Positions 1 to 7,194 of a stretch of DNA of 8,327 bases are shown in pieces; position 1 is the first letter of the stretch, and every line of letters starts with the position of its first letter. The position numbers and the translations under genes are program-made. The stretch spans positions 1-8,327 of the forward strand of contig DXGG01000005.1 in NCBI GenBank assembly GCA_019114015.1. Reading direction: 5' to 3'. This stretch comes from Candidatus Onthomorpha intestinigallinarum (GTDB taxonomy: Bacteria > Bacteroidota > Bacteroidia > Bacteroidales > P3). The notes beneath the pieces were generated by a model that saw only the letters and a list, made by a program, of their open reading frames with translations, was not told the DNA's origin and did not search any database.

Positions 1-1653
1 GCTATATATGATTCCGTTATGTCTTTGGACGGAAGATTCTTTGCGGTTAAGAAAGACGGCAAATGGGGTGTTGTAAGAGATAATGAATTCATATTGGATT
101 GTTCTTATGATGCCATAGAGGTATTGGGAGATGATATGATTACTTATGTTGTTGACGACAAAGTGGGTTTTGCGGATACCAATGGTAATATAAAACTTGT
201 ACCGACATATCCTATTATAGGAAAAGAGGATTCTTATGAAGAGTATCAGTTGAATGTTTTTGTTGACGGCACATGTCTTGTTTATGAAAACGGGGAATAT
301 GAGTTGTTAAATAACAGAATGGAGAGGGTTTTCGGTGACAGTTTGAAAATTGTTGACAGATTTTCAGATGCCGTGCTTGTAAGAAAGGATGGTTTGTATG
401 GTATCTACAATACTGACGGCAATGAGGTCTTGCCTGCAAAATATTTGTCATTGGAAACTTTGATAGCAGGTAAACTGTATGCTTTTGGAGAAAGAAATCT
501 TGATGGAGATATTCTGTACGGAATAGTAAACGACAAGGGTGAAATAAAATCCGACCCTGTCTTTACGGATTTTATAACTGGAAAATACAACGATGATAAT
601 ATCTACGTGAAAGCATATATAAAGCAAGGCGGACAGGCTTTGATAAACGATGAAGGAGAATTATTGGTACAACCTCTATACAATGTTGCGGAACCTGCGG
701 GTATTTCTGGTTTTTACAATATTTCAAAAGATATGAACTGGGGGATACTCGGTAAAGACAATACTCTTTATGTGCCGCCATTGTATGAAAAGGTGGATGT
801 TGTAATAAAAACAGATACTTTCTTCGTGGCACAATTGGCAGGCAAAGAGATGATTATTGCCGATAATGGTGAAATTTTGTTTGAAACCGAAGATAGAATT
901 ATTGATATCATTCAATTGGAGAAAGATAGCATAAACGTATTATTGGAAAGGGATTTGTTTTATGGACTGATGAGTTTGGATCACTCTTGGATAATAGAAC
1001 CGAAATATGATGAGGTTTTGGCAGTGATGGAAGACATGATATGTTTTAGGCAGGAGGATAAATGGGGCGTTGTAAACAATAATGGCAATGTTGTCGTGGG
1101 GTTCGATTATAAGGCAGCGAAAGTTTCTCCAACCAATAATTATATTGTATTGTTTGATGGAGGGAGAAAGGATTCAAAGTTGGTAACGGCTAATGGCAAT
1201 GTAATAAACTTTGAAAAGACCGAATCTGTATTGGCTTTGCCTGATTGTTTAGAGTACAAGTTGAAGAAAAAAAAGGTAAGACTATATCTGAATGGAGATA
1301 CCACACCGGAAGACTTCCTTTCGGTAGCTTATGAAACGGATAGTATGATGAATGTCAGGTTTAAGGATGGCTGGACATATGTGTACAAAAAATCATATGA
1401 GAGGTTGACAGATAAATACTATGATATGGCAGGACCTTTTTTTGAGGAAGGATTTGCTTTGGTGGTTGCCGATAAAAATATCAGCTTGATAGATAATACT
1501 TTTGAAGAAAAACAAGTTATATATACGACAAAGAAAATGAAACCGTTTGTTTTGTTTACGAATCTCGTCATGAGTTACTATACAAATAAGGGTTATTGTA
1601 TAATAAAAGACGGGGATAAGTTTGGAGTTATATCTATTAATAAATCAAAATAG
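1..1653 (+). CDS. WG-repeat protein, 5' end outside the window
   Basis: The reading frame is open to base 1. The six codons before the first ATG (position 19) read AIYDSV, which fits the end of a WG repeat, so the true start is almost certainly upstream and this is a 5'-partial gene. The protein is built from about ten degenerate repeats of roughly 35-60 residues. Each has an aromatic/Gly pair, a turn with Asn/Asp-Gly and a P-x-Y-like end; examples counted from the Met at 19 are KWGVV (15-19), LYGIY, LYGIV, NWGIL, FYGLM, KWGVV and KFGVI close to the C-terminus. WG repeats form beta-rich, probably propeller- or solenoid-like scaffolds. No enzymatic motif is visible and the molecular role is unknown. 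The repeats are least regular around residues 385-480. The stop lies 6 nt before the DUF4831 gene, suggesting one transcript. Any signal peptide would be off-window, so cellular location cannot be judged. Confidence 0.88.
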   Translation, partial: AIYDSVMSLDGRFFAVKKDGKWGVVRDNEFILDCSYDAIEVLGDDMITYVVDDKVGFADTNGNIKLVPTYPIIGKEDSYEEYQLNVFVDGTCLVYENGEYELLNNRMERVFGDSLKIVDRFSDAVLVRKDGLYGIYNTDGNEVLPAKYLSLETLIAGKLYAFGERNLDGDILYGIVNDKGEIKSDPVFTDFITGKYNDDNIYVKAYIKQGGQALINDEGELLVQPLYNVAEPAGISGFYNISKDMNWGILGKDNTLYVPPLYEKVDVVIKTDTFFVAQLAGKEMIIADNGEILFETEDRIIDIIQLEKDSINVLLERDLFYGLMSLDHSWIIEPKYDEVLAVMEDMICFRQEDKWGVVNNNGNVVVGFDYKAAKVSPTNNYIVLFDGGRKDSKLVTANGNVINFEKTESVLALPDCLEYKLKKKKVRLYLNGDTTPEDFLSVAYETDSMMNVRFKDGWTYVYKKSYERLTDKYYDMAGPFFEEGFALVVADKNISLIDNTFEEKQVIYTTKKMKPFVLFTNLVMSYYTNKGYCIIKDGDKFGVISINKSK

Positions 1654-1659
1654 TTTGTC

Positions 1660-2796
1660 ATGAATAAAGTTTATAAATGTTTGGTTTTGGCGTTTGTCTT
1701 TGTGGCTTGCGCTTATGGTGTGAAAGGACAGGAATATCGTTCTTTCTCTTTGGAGTCAATGTCTTTTGACAAAAATGGATTGTATTATTCATTGCCTCAG
1801 ACAGAATTGATTTTCGATGTGGAGGTAGAAAAGATTACGGAATACAAGGGTTGTTTTGCCGATTATTCTTATATGTTAGGGTTGAAGAATGTTGTTACAA
1901 AAGACGGTGTTACATATAGAATAAAAGACATAAAGATAAGACCGGAAGCTGTTGCGGATGCTTCACAGACATATTTTATGAATACGGAAGGCGGTATAAA
2001 CATAGTTAAATCCGATATAGGCAGTCTGTCGGTAATAAGCAAGAAAACGGAAGTCAAAGACAAGGATGCCGACGTCTTGCTTCATCCTAAGGATGTACCT
2101 CACCCGCCAAAAGAACCCAAGACAATGGAAAAGGATATTACCAATCCGACAATAGCACAGCGCTTATTGTCCGAGGGAATGCTTGAGAGCATGCCTAACA
2201 TGACAGCGGAGAAAGCTATAAAGGAAATAGAAAGATTGAAAGAATTGCAACTGGATGTCCTTTCCGGAAGTACGGATGGAACTTATATGAATACGACCGT
2301 TGATTTTATGTACAAACAATTGGACAGAATCATAGAGGGTTATGTTGCGATGTTTTCGGGCGAGAGAGTTGTGGAGAAAATCAGATATTCTTTTTCAGTC
2401 ATACCTCAAAAACCATTGATTGTGGAAGAGGATTTAATGCTTGGAATATTCAAGTTCTCGGAAAAAGACGGTGTGTTGCCATTGACCAATACAGACAAGG
2501 ATGCCACTGCAATCGTAGCCAATATACACAGTTTTAATACGACTAAGAATTATGCCAAGATAGAGGAACAAAAATCCCACAATGATAAAATACAGTCGTC
2601 AATAGCTAAAAAAGGCGTTGGAGTTTATTACAGGATTCCGGAAACAGTCAATGTGTCTGTCAATATTGCGGACAAATCATTTAAGAAAACATTGAAGATA
2701 TCTCAATTCGGGGTAGTGTCTTATTTGATGGATTCTCCAAGCAAAATTGTTTTTGACGATAAGACAGGAGCTTTGAAGTTTGTCAGCAAAGACTGA
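1660..2796 (+). CDS. DUF4831 family secreted protein
   Basis: The 378-residue protein starts with a clear signal sequence: a Lys near the N-terminus, a hydrophobic stretch at about residues 7-20, and a likely signal peptidase I site before Gln24 (VKG-QE). The mature part follows the pattern I associate with the Bacteroidota family DUF4831. The pieces are YSLPQTEL near residue 44, an early GLKNVVTKDG stretch, a central helix with IERLKELQLDVLSGSTDG, a MFSGE segment, and near the C-terminus GVYYRIPE followed by ISQFGVVSYL. Function is unknown; an envelope or periplasmic role is inferred from the signal peptide only. It lies 6 nt after the WG-repeat gene, so co-expression is likely. A Cys at residue 17 (FVAC) is a poor lipobox, so a lipoprotein is possible but less likely. 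The family assignment rests on remembered motifs, not on a search. Confidence 0.8.
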   Translation: MNKVYKCLVLAFVFVACAYGVKGQEYRSFSLESMSFDKNGLYYSLPQTELIFDVEVEKITEYKGCFADYSYMLGLKNVVTKDGVTYRIKDIKIRPEAVADASQTYFMNTEGGINIVKSDIGSLSVISKKTEVKDKDADVLLHPKDVPHPPKEPKTMEKDITNPTIAQRLLSEGMLESMPNMTAEKAIKEIERLKELQLDVLSGSTDGTYMNTTVDFMYKQLDRIIEGYVAMFSGERVVEKIRYSFSVIPQKPLIVEEDLMLGIFKFSEKDGVLPLTNTDKDATAIVANIHSFNTTKNYAKIEEQKSHNDKIQSSIAKKGVGVYYRIPETVNVSVNIADKSFKKTLKISQFGVVSYLMDSPSKIVFDDKTGALKFVSKD

Positions 2797-2801
2797 TGAA
2801 A

Positions 2802-3596
2802 TCAGTTGTTGAACTCGGTTTCAAGATATTTTTGCAGCTCGTTTAGTGAGAGGTTCTGCTTTACCTTACCTTGTTTTGCAACTGAGATTTTCCCTGATTG
2901 TTCACTGACTATTACAGATACGGCATCGCTTTGCTCGGTTATACCGATTGCAGAACGATGCCTTAATCCCATTGAAACGGGAATATGGGTATTTTTGCTT
3001 ACAGGCAGTATGCAACGTGCTGCTTGTATTTTATTGTCGTTTATTATGACGGCTCCGTCATGCAATGGCGTGTTTTTAAAGAATATGGTTTCCAGAAGTT
3101 GGGAGCTTATTTGTGATTGAAAAACATCACCGGTATGTATTATGTTGTCCAAAGGATTGTTTTTGCATATTACAATCAATGCTCCGGTCATGTTTTTCGA
3201 CATGTTGCCGCAGGCTTGTACTATGGGGGTTGTGTCTAATTTGTTTGCGTGTTCTTCTGTAGATTTCCAGAATATTATTTTTTTCCATCTTTTGTTTATT
3301 CCTTTCGAGCCGAGGATGACAAGGAATTGTCTTATCTCGCTTTGGAAAATTATAATTAGCGCAATTACTCCTACGGATATGAATTGATCGAATATTTCGC
3401 TCAACAATTTCATATTGAGGAACTTTACCACTTTCCATGTTATGAATATCAGCATAAAGCCGATGAAAATATTAACGGCATTGGTGCCTTTGAGAAGTTT
3501 GTAAAGGTAATAGAAAAGCGTTGCGACAACTATTATGTCTATCAGGTCTATTATGTTGAAAGACGGCAAGCCTTGTATTATGGATAAGAGTATCAT
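2802..3596 (-). CDS. cdaA: diadenylate cyclase CdaA (c-di-AMP synthase)
   Basis: CdaA joins two ATP to make cyclic di-AMP, a second messenger tied to potassium/osmotic balance and cell-wall control. The 264 residues have the usual layout: three N-terminal membrane helices (about 15-33, 41-60, 66-84), the connecting FQSEIRQFL segment (84-92), then the DAC domain (about 120-250). Both catalytic signatures are present: DGA at 180-182 in NTPLHDGAVII, and RHR at 212-214 in GLRHRSAIG. The Thr often found before RHR in Firmicutes (GTRHR) is Leu here; the catalytic residues are intact. The gene follows folP by 6 nt and so is probably co-transcribed from the folP promoter. No CdaR or GlmM gene, its usual partners in Firmicutes, is in the window. 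Its stop is 5 nt from the convergent DUF4831 stop. The start ATG is supported by the N-terminal helix pattern and length typical of the family. Confidence 0.95.
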   Translation of the reverse strand: MILLSIIQGLPSFNIIDLIDIIVVATLFYYLYKLLKGTNAVNIFIGFMLIFITWKVVKFLNMKLLSEIFDQFISVGVIALIIIFQSEIRQFLVILGSKGINKRWKKIIFWKSTEEHANKLDTTPIVQACGNMSKNMTGALIVICKNNPLDNIIHTGDVFQSQISSQLLETIFFKNTPLHDGAVIINDNKIQAARCILPVSKNTHIPVSMGLRHRSAIGITEQSDAVSVIVSEQSGKISVAKQGKVKQNLSLNELQKYLETEFNN

Positions 3597-3602
3597 AGCT
3601 AC

Positions 3603-4466
3603 CTATCTTTTATAAAGTTTGTACAAATTGACACATTCTTTGGCTGCTGCGACATCGTGAACCCTTAATATGTCGGCTCCGTTTTCCAATGCAAAGGCAT
3701 GCAGAAAAGCTGTTCCGTTAAGGGCTTTGTCGGGCGTAATGTTCAAAGGTTTGTATATCATGCTTTTGCGCGATATGCCTGTTAGTATGGGGCGGTTGAA
3801 TATTTCAAATTCCTTTTGTCTTCTTAATAATTCGTAGTTATCCTCTATCGTTTTGCCGAAGCCGTAGCCCGGATCCAATATTATGTCTTTGACACCTGCC
3901 TGAAGCAATAAGTCCAATCGTTCGTAGAAGTACTTGGATATTTCCATGAATATATCATCATAGTGAGGGTTTAACTGCATTTTGTCTGGCGTTGTCGGTG
4001 TATGCATAAGTATGTATGGCATGTTCAGTTCTCCAACCGTTTTGAAAAGATTCGCATCGAAGCTACCACCCGATATGTCGTTTATTATGTCTGCACCGTT
4101 GTCTTTTGCAGCCTTACAAACATCGCTCCAAACCGTATCTATTGATATTATGCATTCTGGGAATATTTTTCTCGTTTCTTTCAGTACAGGCAGTATTCTC
4201 TCAGTCTCTTCTTTTGCGGTAGTGAGTTTTGCTCCGGGCCTTGTGGAGCAGGCTCCAATGTCTATTATGTCGCCTCCCTGCTCTATGATTTCTTCAACTC
4301 GGTTTAATGCTCTGTTTAATGTAGTGTATTTACCGCCGTCATAGAAAGAGTCTTGCGTAAGGTTCAATATACCCATCACGAGAGGACTTTCCAAGGAAAT
4401 GATTTTTTTTTGACAGACGATTCTTTTGTTTGAACAAATTGTTGTAATTTTACCCTCTCTAAGCAT
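3603..4466 (-). CDS. folP: dihydropteroate synthase FolP
   Basis: FolP condenses 6-hydroxymethyl-7,8-dihydropterin pyrophosphate with p-aminobenzoate to give dihydropteroate in folate synthesis, and is the target of sulfonamides. The signatures run in order: MGILNLTQDSFYDGG (31-45), DIIDIGACSTRPGA, SIDT followed by ADIINDISGG, DPGYGFGKT with the Asn a few residues on, RPILTGISRKSM, and the C-terminal RVHDV. I chose the ATG at 4466, giving 287 residues. That is the normal family length, it sits about 20 nt downstream of a TATCTTTG element, and it avoids overlapping the divergent DUF1599 gene. The frame stays open to 4856, but that extension would cover most of DUF1599. Oddities are TPT after the MH dipeptide, where most homologues have a short stretch with Gly, and DIGAC in place of the common DIGGE/DIGGY. 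It heads a two-gene unit with cdaA. Confidence 0.95.
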   Translation of the reverse strand: MLREGKITTICSNKRIVCQKKIISLESPLVMGILNLTQDSFYDGGKYTTLNRALNRVEEIIEQGGDIIDIGACSTRPGAKLTTAKEETERILPVLKETRKIFPECIISIDTVWSDVCKAAKDNGADIINDISGGSFDANLFKTVGELNMPYILMHTPTTPDKMQLNPHYDDIFMEISKYFYERLDLLLQAGVKDIILDPGYGFGKTIEDNYELLRRQKEFEIFNRPILTGISRKSMIYKPLNITPDKALNGTAFLHAFALENGADILRVHDVAAAKECVNLYKLYKR

Positions 4467-4486
4467 TTGAATGTCGTTTAATGTAG

Positions 4487-4494
4487 CAAAGATA
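4487..4494 (-). promoter_or_regulatory. Bacteroidota -7 promoter element for folP-cdaA
   Basis: On the minus strand the bases read TATCTTTG, an exact match to the Bacteroidota -7 consensus TAnnTTTG. Its 3' end lies 20 nt before the chosen folP ATG, so transcription would start with a leader of roughly 15 nt. I see no convincing TTG/TTTG -33 box at 19-21 nt upstream. The element lies in the 36-nt gap between folP and the divergent DUF1599 gene, and its upstream half would extend into the DUF1599 coding start. Confidence 0.6.
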
Positions 4495-4502
4495 GTAAAT
4501 TT

Positions 4503-5045
4503 ATGAATAATACCGGTTTGGAATATGATAATGTCATAAAAAAATGCAGGGAACTTTTTGAGGCCAAGATGGCCGATTACGGCGTTTCCTGGCGGGTATT
4601 GAGACTTCCATCCCTTACGGATCAGATTTTCATCAAGGCAAACAGAATAAGGAGCATACAGGAACTGGGTGTACAACTTGTGGATGATGATGTGTTTTGG
4701 GATTTTGTCGGAATAATAAACTATGGCATTATGGCCCTTATTCAAATAGAAAGAAAGAAGGAAAACGAAGAGGGTGACATAACGCCGGAATATGCACTTT
4801 CCCTTTACGACAAATGTATCGCAAACACAAAGTCTCTGATGGAAAGAAAGAATCACGACTATTCGGAGGCGTGGAGACAGATGCGCATAAGTTCCATTAC
4901 AGATTTGATATTGATGAAAATATTAAGAATAAAACAGATAGAAGACAATGAGTGTCATACCTTGGTAAGTGAGGGTGTTGGAGCCAATTACGAAGATATT
5001 GTAAATTATTCTGTATTTGTATGTATAAAATTGATGGAAAAATGA
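4503..5045 (+). CDS. DUF1599 (nucleotide modification associated domain 1) protein, two tandem copies
   Basis: The 180-residue cytosolic protein has no signal peptide or membrane helix and is clearly an internal duplication. Copy 1 (about 10-82) carries DYGVSWRVLRLPSLTDQIFIK at 25-45 and an FVGIINYG segment near 68-75. Copy 2 (about 99-178) carries DYSEAWRQMRISSITDLILMK at 119-139 and EDIVNYS at 164-170. Shared positions include Asp-Tyr, Trp-Arg, Arg-x-x-Ser, Thr-Asp, Lys and Arg-Ile in each copy, so both copies keep the likely functional residues. The domain matches what is called DUF1599, or nucleotide modification associated domain 1, which is also found in phage proteins. No biochemical activity is known to me. 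The gene is divergent from folP by 36 nt and overlaps the DoxX-like gene by 4 nt, so it is the first gene of a three-gene operon. Confidence 0.85.
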   Translation: MNNTGLEYDNVIKKCRELFEAKMADYGVSWRVLRLPSLTDQIFIKANRIRSIQELGVQLVDDDVFWDFVGIINYGIMALIQIERKKENEEGDITPEYALSLYDKCIANTKSLMERKNHDYSEAWRQMRISSITDLILMKILRIKQIEDNECHTLVSEGVGANYEDIVNYSVFVCIKLMEK

Positions 5046-6187
5046 AAGGTCTGCTGTTTGTGTTGAGAGCCGTTTTTGGTGGTGTTTTTATTTACTCGGG
5101 ATTTGTCAAAGCCGTTGATCCTTGGGGAACGGCATACAAGATAGAAGAATATCTTACGGCCTTTGCAATGAACGGACTGTTGGATATGTTTAGCTGGCTG
5201 CCGATAGCAGCCTCTGTTTTTCTTTGTTGTTTGGAGTTCATGATAGGTGTTATCATGTTTTTCGGTTTTTTCAGGAAGTTTTCCAAGTGGATTTCCGCAA
5301 TAATAATGTGTTTTTTCACCATACTTACCTTTGTTGACGCATTGGCCAACAGGGTCAGTGATTGCGGTTGTTTCGGCGATGCAATTACGTTGACTAACTG
5401 GCAGACTTTCTGGAAAAATATCGTGTTGGACGTCATCCTCCTTGGAGTGTTCCTATTGGACAGAAAGGTTGCAATCATGCCGTCAAAGATAAATTCCAAA
5501 CTTATAACATCGGTCTTTGCCGTTTTGGTGGTTTGTTTTTCCGTTTACAATACCGTCTATGAGCCTGTAATAGATTTCAGGCCGTGGAAGATAGGCAACC
5601 AGATGGTGCCGGTGGGGGAAGATATAAAGCCGCCTATCAGCTATGCAACATATAGGAACAATTCAACGGGAGAGGAAAAGGAGTTCAATATGGAGGAGTT
5701 GATGGCAGAGTATGAGACCAATAAGACTTTCGATAGTGTATGGACCTTTGTCAATTCAAGAGTTGAGAATACGAACGAGGTGGCGGCAGAGGGTTTCTCT
5801 TTGCAAGCCTTGGGCTTGGATGAGGACAATACGTTCGACATATTGTCCGACACCGCTTCCGACCTGTATATGATTACTACGTACGACATAAGAAAAGCCA
5901 GCGAAAAAGGTATGGAGAAGGCTTTGGAATTTGTAAGGGAAGCCGTGGAAACAGACATGGCAAGAGCCATGATTGTTACCGCCTCCAACCTTGATGTTTG
6001 TGTGGGCTATCAGGAACGGTTCGATGTAAAGGATATTCCATTTTACTCTTCTGACGACAAGTCCATTAAAACCATACTGCGTTCCAATCCGGGAGTGATA
6101 AAGATATCAAAGGGCAGGGTTGCGGACAAATGGTCGTGGAGAAGTCTGCCTGATGAGGACGAGTATTTCCAAAAAAACAATAAGTAG
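5042..6187 (+). CDS. DoxX/BT_3928-type membrane protein with C-terminal thioredoxin-like domain
   Basis: I start this gene at 5042, where ATGA overlaps the DUF1599 stop by 4 nt (translational coupling). The first in-frame ATG, at 5021, would only add seven polar residues before the first membrane helix. The 381-residue product has an N-terminal DoxX/MauE-like helix bundle: helices at about 4-22, 50-75, 82-102, 122-140 and 153-170. The family motif DCGCFGD is at 107-113, followed by LTNWQTFWKN. After the last helix comes a domain of about 200 residues, probably periplasmic. Its end, with SNPGVIKISKGRVADKW, looks like the last strands of a thioredoxin fold, but it has no CxxC active site. The Cys-Gly-Cys pair in the membrane domain is therefore the only obvious redox candidate. 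An envelope redox or folding role is inference. Proteins of this type are common in Bacteroidales beside the DUF1599 gene, as far as I recall. Confidence 0.85.
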   Translation: MKGLLFVLRAVFGGVFIYSGFVKAVDPWGTAYKIEEYLTAFAMNGLLDMFSWLPIAASVFLCCLEFMIGVIMFFGFFRKFSKWISAIIMCFFTILTFVDALANRVSDCGCFGDAITLTNWQTFWKNIVLDVILLGVFLLDRKVAIMPSKINSKLITSVFAVLVVCFSVYNTVYEPVIDFRPWKIGNQMVPVGEDIKPPISYATYRNNSTGEEKEFNMEELMAEYETNKTFDSVWTFVNSRVENTNEVAAEGFSLQALGLDEDNTFDILSDTASDLYMITTYDIRKASEKGMEKALEFVREAVETDMARAMIVTASNLDVCVGYQERFDVKDIPFYSSDDKSIKTILRSNPGVIKISKGRVADKWSWRSLPDEDEYFQKNNK

Positions 6188-6189
6188 GC

Positions 6190-7191
6190 TTGCTTAAGTT
6201 TGCACTCAAGAAAATAGGATATGGTTTTTTGGTGTTGCTCGGAGTAGTGACGCTTGTGTTCGTGCTTTTCAACATTTTGCCGGGAGATCCTGCGAGGATG
6301 ATGCTCGGACAGAGAGCCGATCAGGAAAGCATAGAGATAATACACAAAGAGTTGGGATTGGACAAACCTTTGTATGTTCAATATCTTAACTATCTCAACG
6401 ACATAAGTCCATTGTCTTTGGACGAGAACAACCATCTTGAATTGAAAAAGCCTTATCTCAGACGTTCCTATCAGAACAATAAGCCAGTGAGTGAAATATT
6501 GCGGGAGGCTTTTCCAAATACCATATACCTTGCATTGGCAAGCATAGCCATCGCCTTTGTGTTGGGTGTTTTTTTTGGAGCCGTCGCATCGGTTTACAAG
6601 AATACATGGGTGGAAAGGGTTATACTTGTGGTTACGTCTCTCGGCATGAGTTTGCCTTCTTTTTTTGCCGCAATATTGATAGCTTGGATATTTGCCTTTG
6701 TCTTGTCGGACTATACGGGTTTGTCCATGTTCGGCAGTCTGTATAGCGTTGACGATTTCGGCAGTGGGGAGTATCTTAGCCTTAAAAATATTATCTTGCC
6801 GGCTGTTACTTTGGGCATAAGACCGTTGGCTGTTATAACCGAACTGACCAAGAGTACCATGAATGAAGTTATGGAGCAGGACTACATACGCACTGCAAAG
6901 GCAAAAGGTCTCTCAATGTTTCAGGTAATAAGAAGACATGCCTTGAGAAATACGCTTAACCCAGTAGTAAGTTCTATAAGCGGATGGTTTGCAAGCCTTA
7001 TGGCTGGAGCCGTTTTTGTGGAATATATATTCGATTGGAAAGGAGTAGGTGTCGTAATAGTCGACAGTTTGGACAAGTATGACTTTCCCGTGCTTATGGG
7101 AGCCTTGTTGGTTATTTGTGTGATATTGATAGCAATCAACGTAATAACCGATATTGTTTATGCAATCTTGGATCCGAGGGTAAGGATGTAA
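6190..7191 (+). CDS. ABC transporter permease, DppB/OppB family
   Basis: This is an inner-membrane permease subunit of a dipeptide/oligopeptide/nickel-type ABC transporter. The 333 residues have the DppB layout: helix 1 (about 9-29) ending in NILPGDPARMMLG, a soluble segment at about 45-105 that contains the Bacteroidota-style LRRSYQNNKPVSEIL stretch, then further helices. The cytoplasmic EAA coupling loop has YIRTAKAKGL at 232-241 followed by RRHALRNTLNPVV, and the protein ends with ILDPRV, typical of the family. The start is TTG at 6190. An in-frame stop lies 9 nt upstream and no ATG or GTG lies between, while MLKFALKK aligns with the usual family N-terminus. It follows the DoxX gene by 2 nt. 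The partner permease (DppC), ATPases and binding protein are not in the window, and a terminator follows directly, so its partners must be encoded elsewhere. Substrate cannot be told. Confidence 0.92.
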   Translation: MLKFALKKIGYGFLVLLGVVTLVFVLFNILPGDPARMMLGQRADQESIEIIHKELGLDKPLYVQYLNYLNDISPLSLDENNHLELKKPYLRRSYQNNKPVSEILREAFPNTIYLALASIAIAFVLGVFFGAVASVYKNTWVERVILVVTSLGMSLPSFFAAILIAWIFAFVLSDYTGLSMFGSLYSVDDFGSGEYLSLKNIILPAVTLGIRPLAVITELTKSTMNEVMEQDYIRTAKAKGLSMFQVIRRHALRNTLNPVVSSISGWFASLMAGAVFVEYIFDWKGVGVVIVDSLDKYDFPVLMGALLVICVILIAINVITDIVYAILDPRVRM

Positions 7192-7194
7192 GAG

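Noticed and set aside
1693..1712. Lipoprotein signal in the DUF4831 protein
   Set aside because: The residues before Cys17 (FVA) are a poor lipobox, while a good signal peptidase I site with Gln at +1 lies a few residues further on.
2806..3120. Plus-strand open frame inside cdaA
   Set aside because: It is antisense to the conserved DAC domain and has no recognisable features.
4445..4452. TAATTTTA as a plus-strand -7 element for the DUF1599 operon
   Set aside because: It lacks the final G of TAnnTTTG, and the nearest upstream TTTG is only 16 nt away, short of the usual 19-21 nt.
4467..4856. N-terminal extension of the folP frame to an ATG at 4856
   Set aside because: It would overlap most of the DUF1599 gene, add about 130 residues with no DHPS similarity, and place the start upstream of the TATCTTTG promoter element.
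5021..5041. Earlier start for the DoxX-like gene
   Set aside because: It adds only seven polar residues before the first membrane helix. The ATG at 5042 gives the common ATGA overlap with the preceding stop and a normal family N-terminus.
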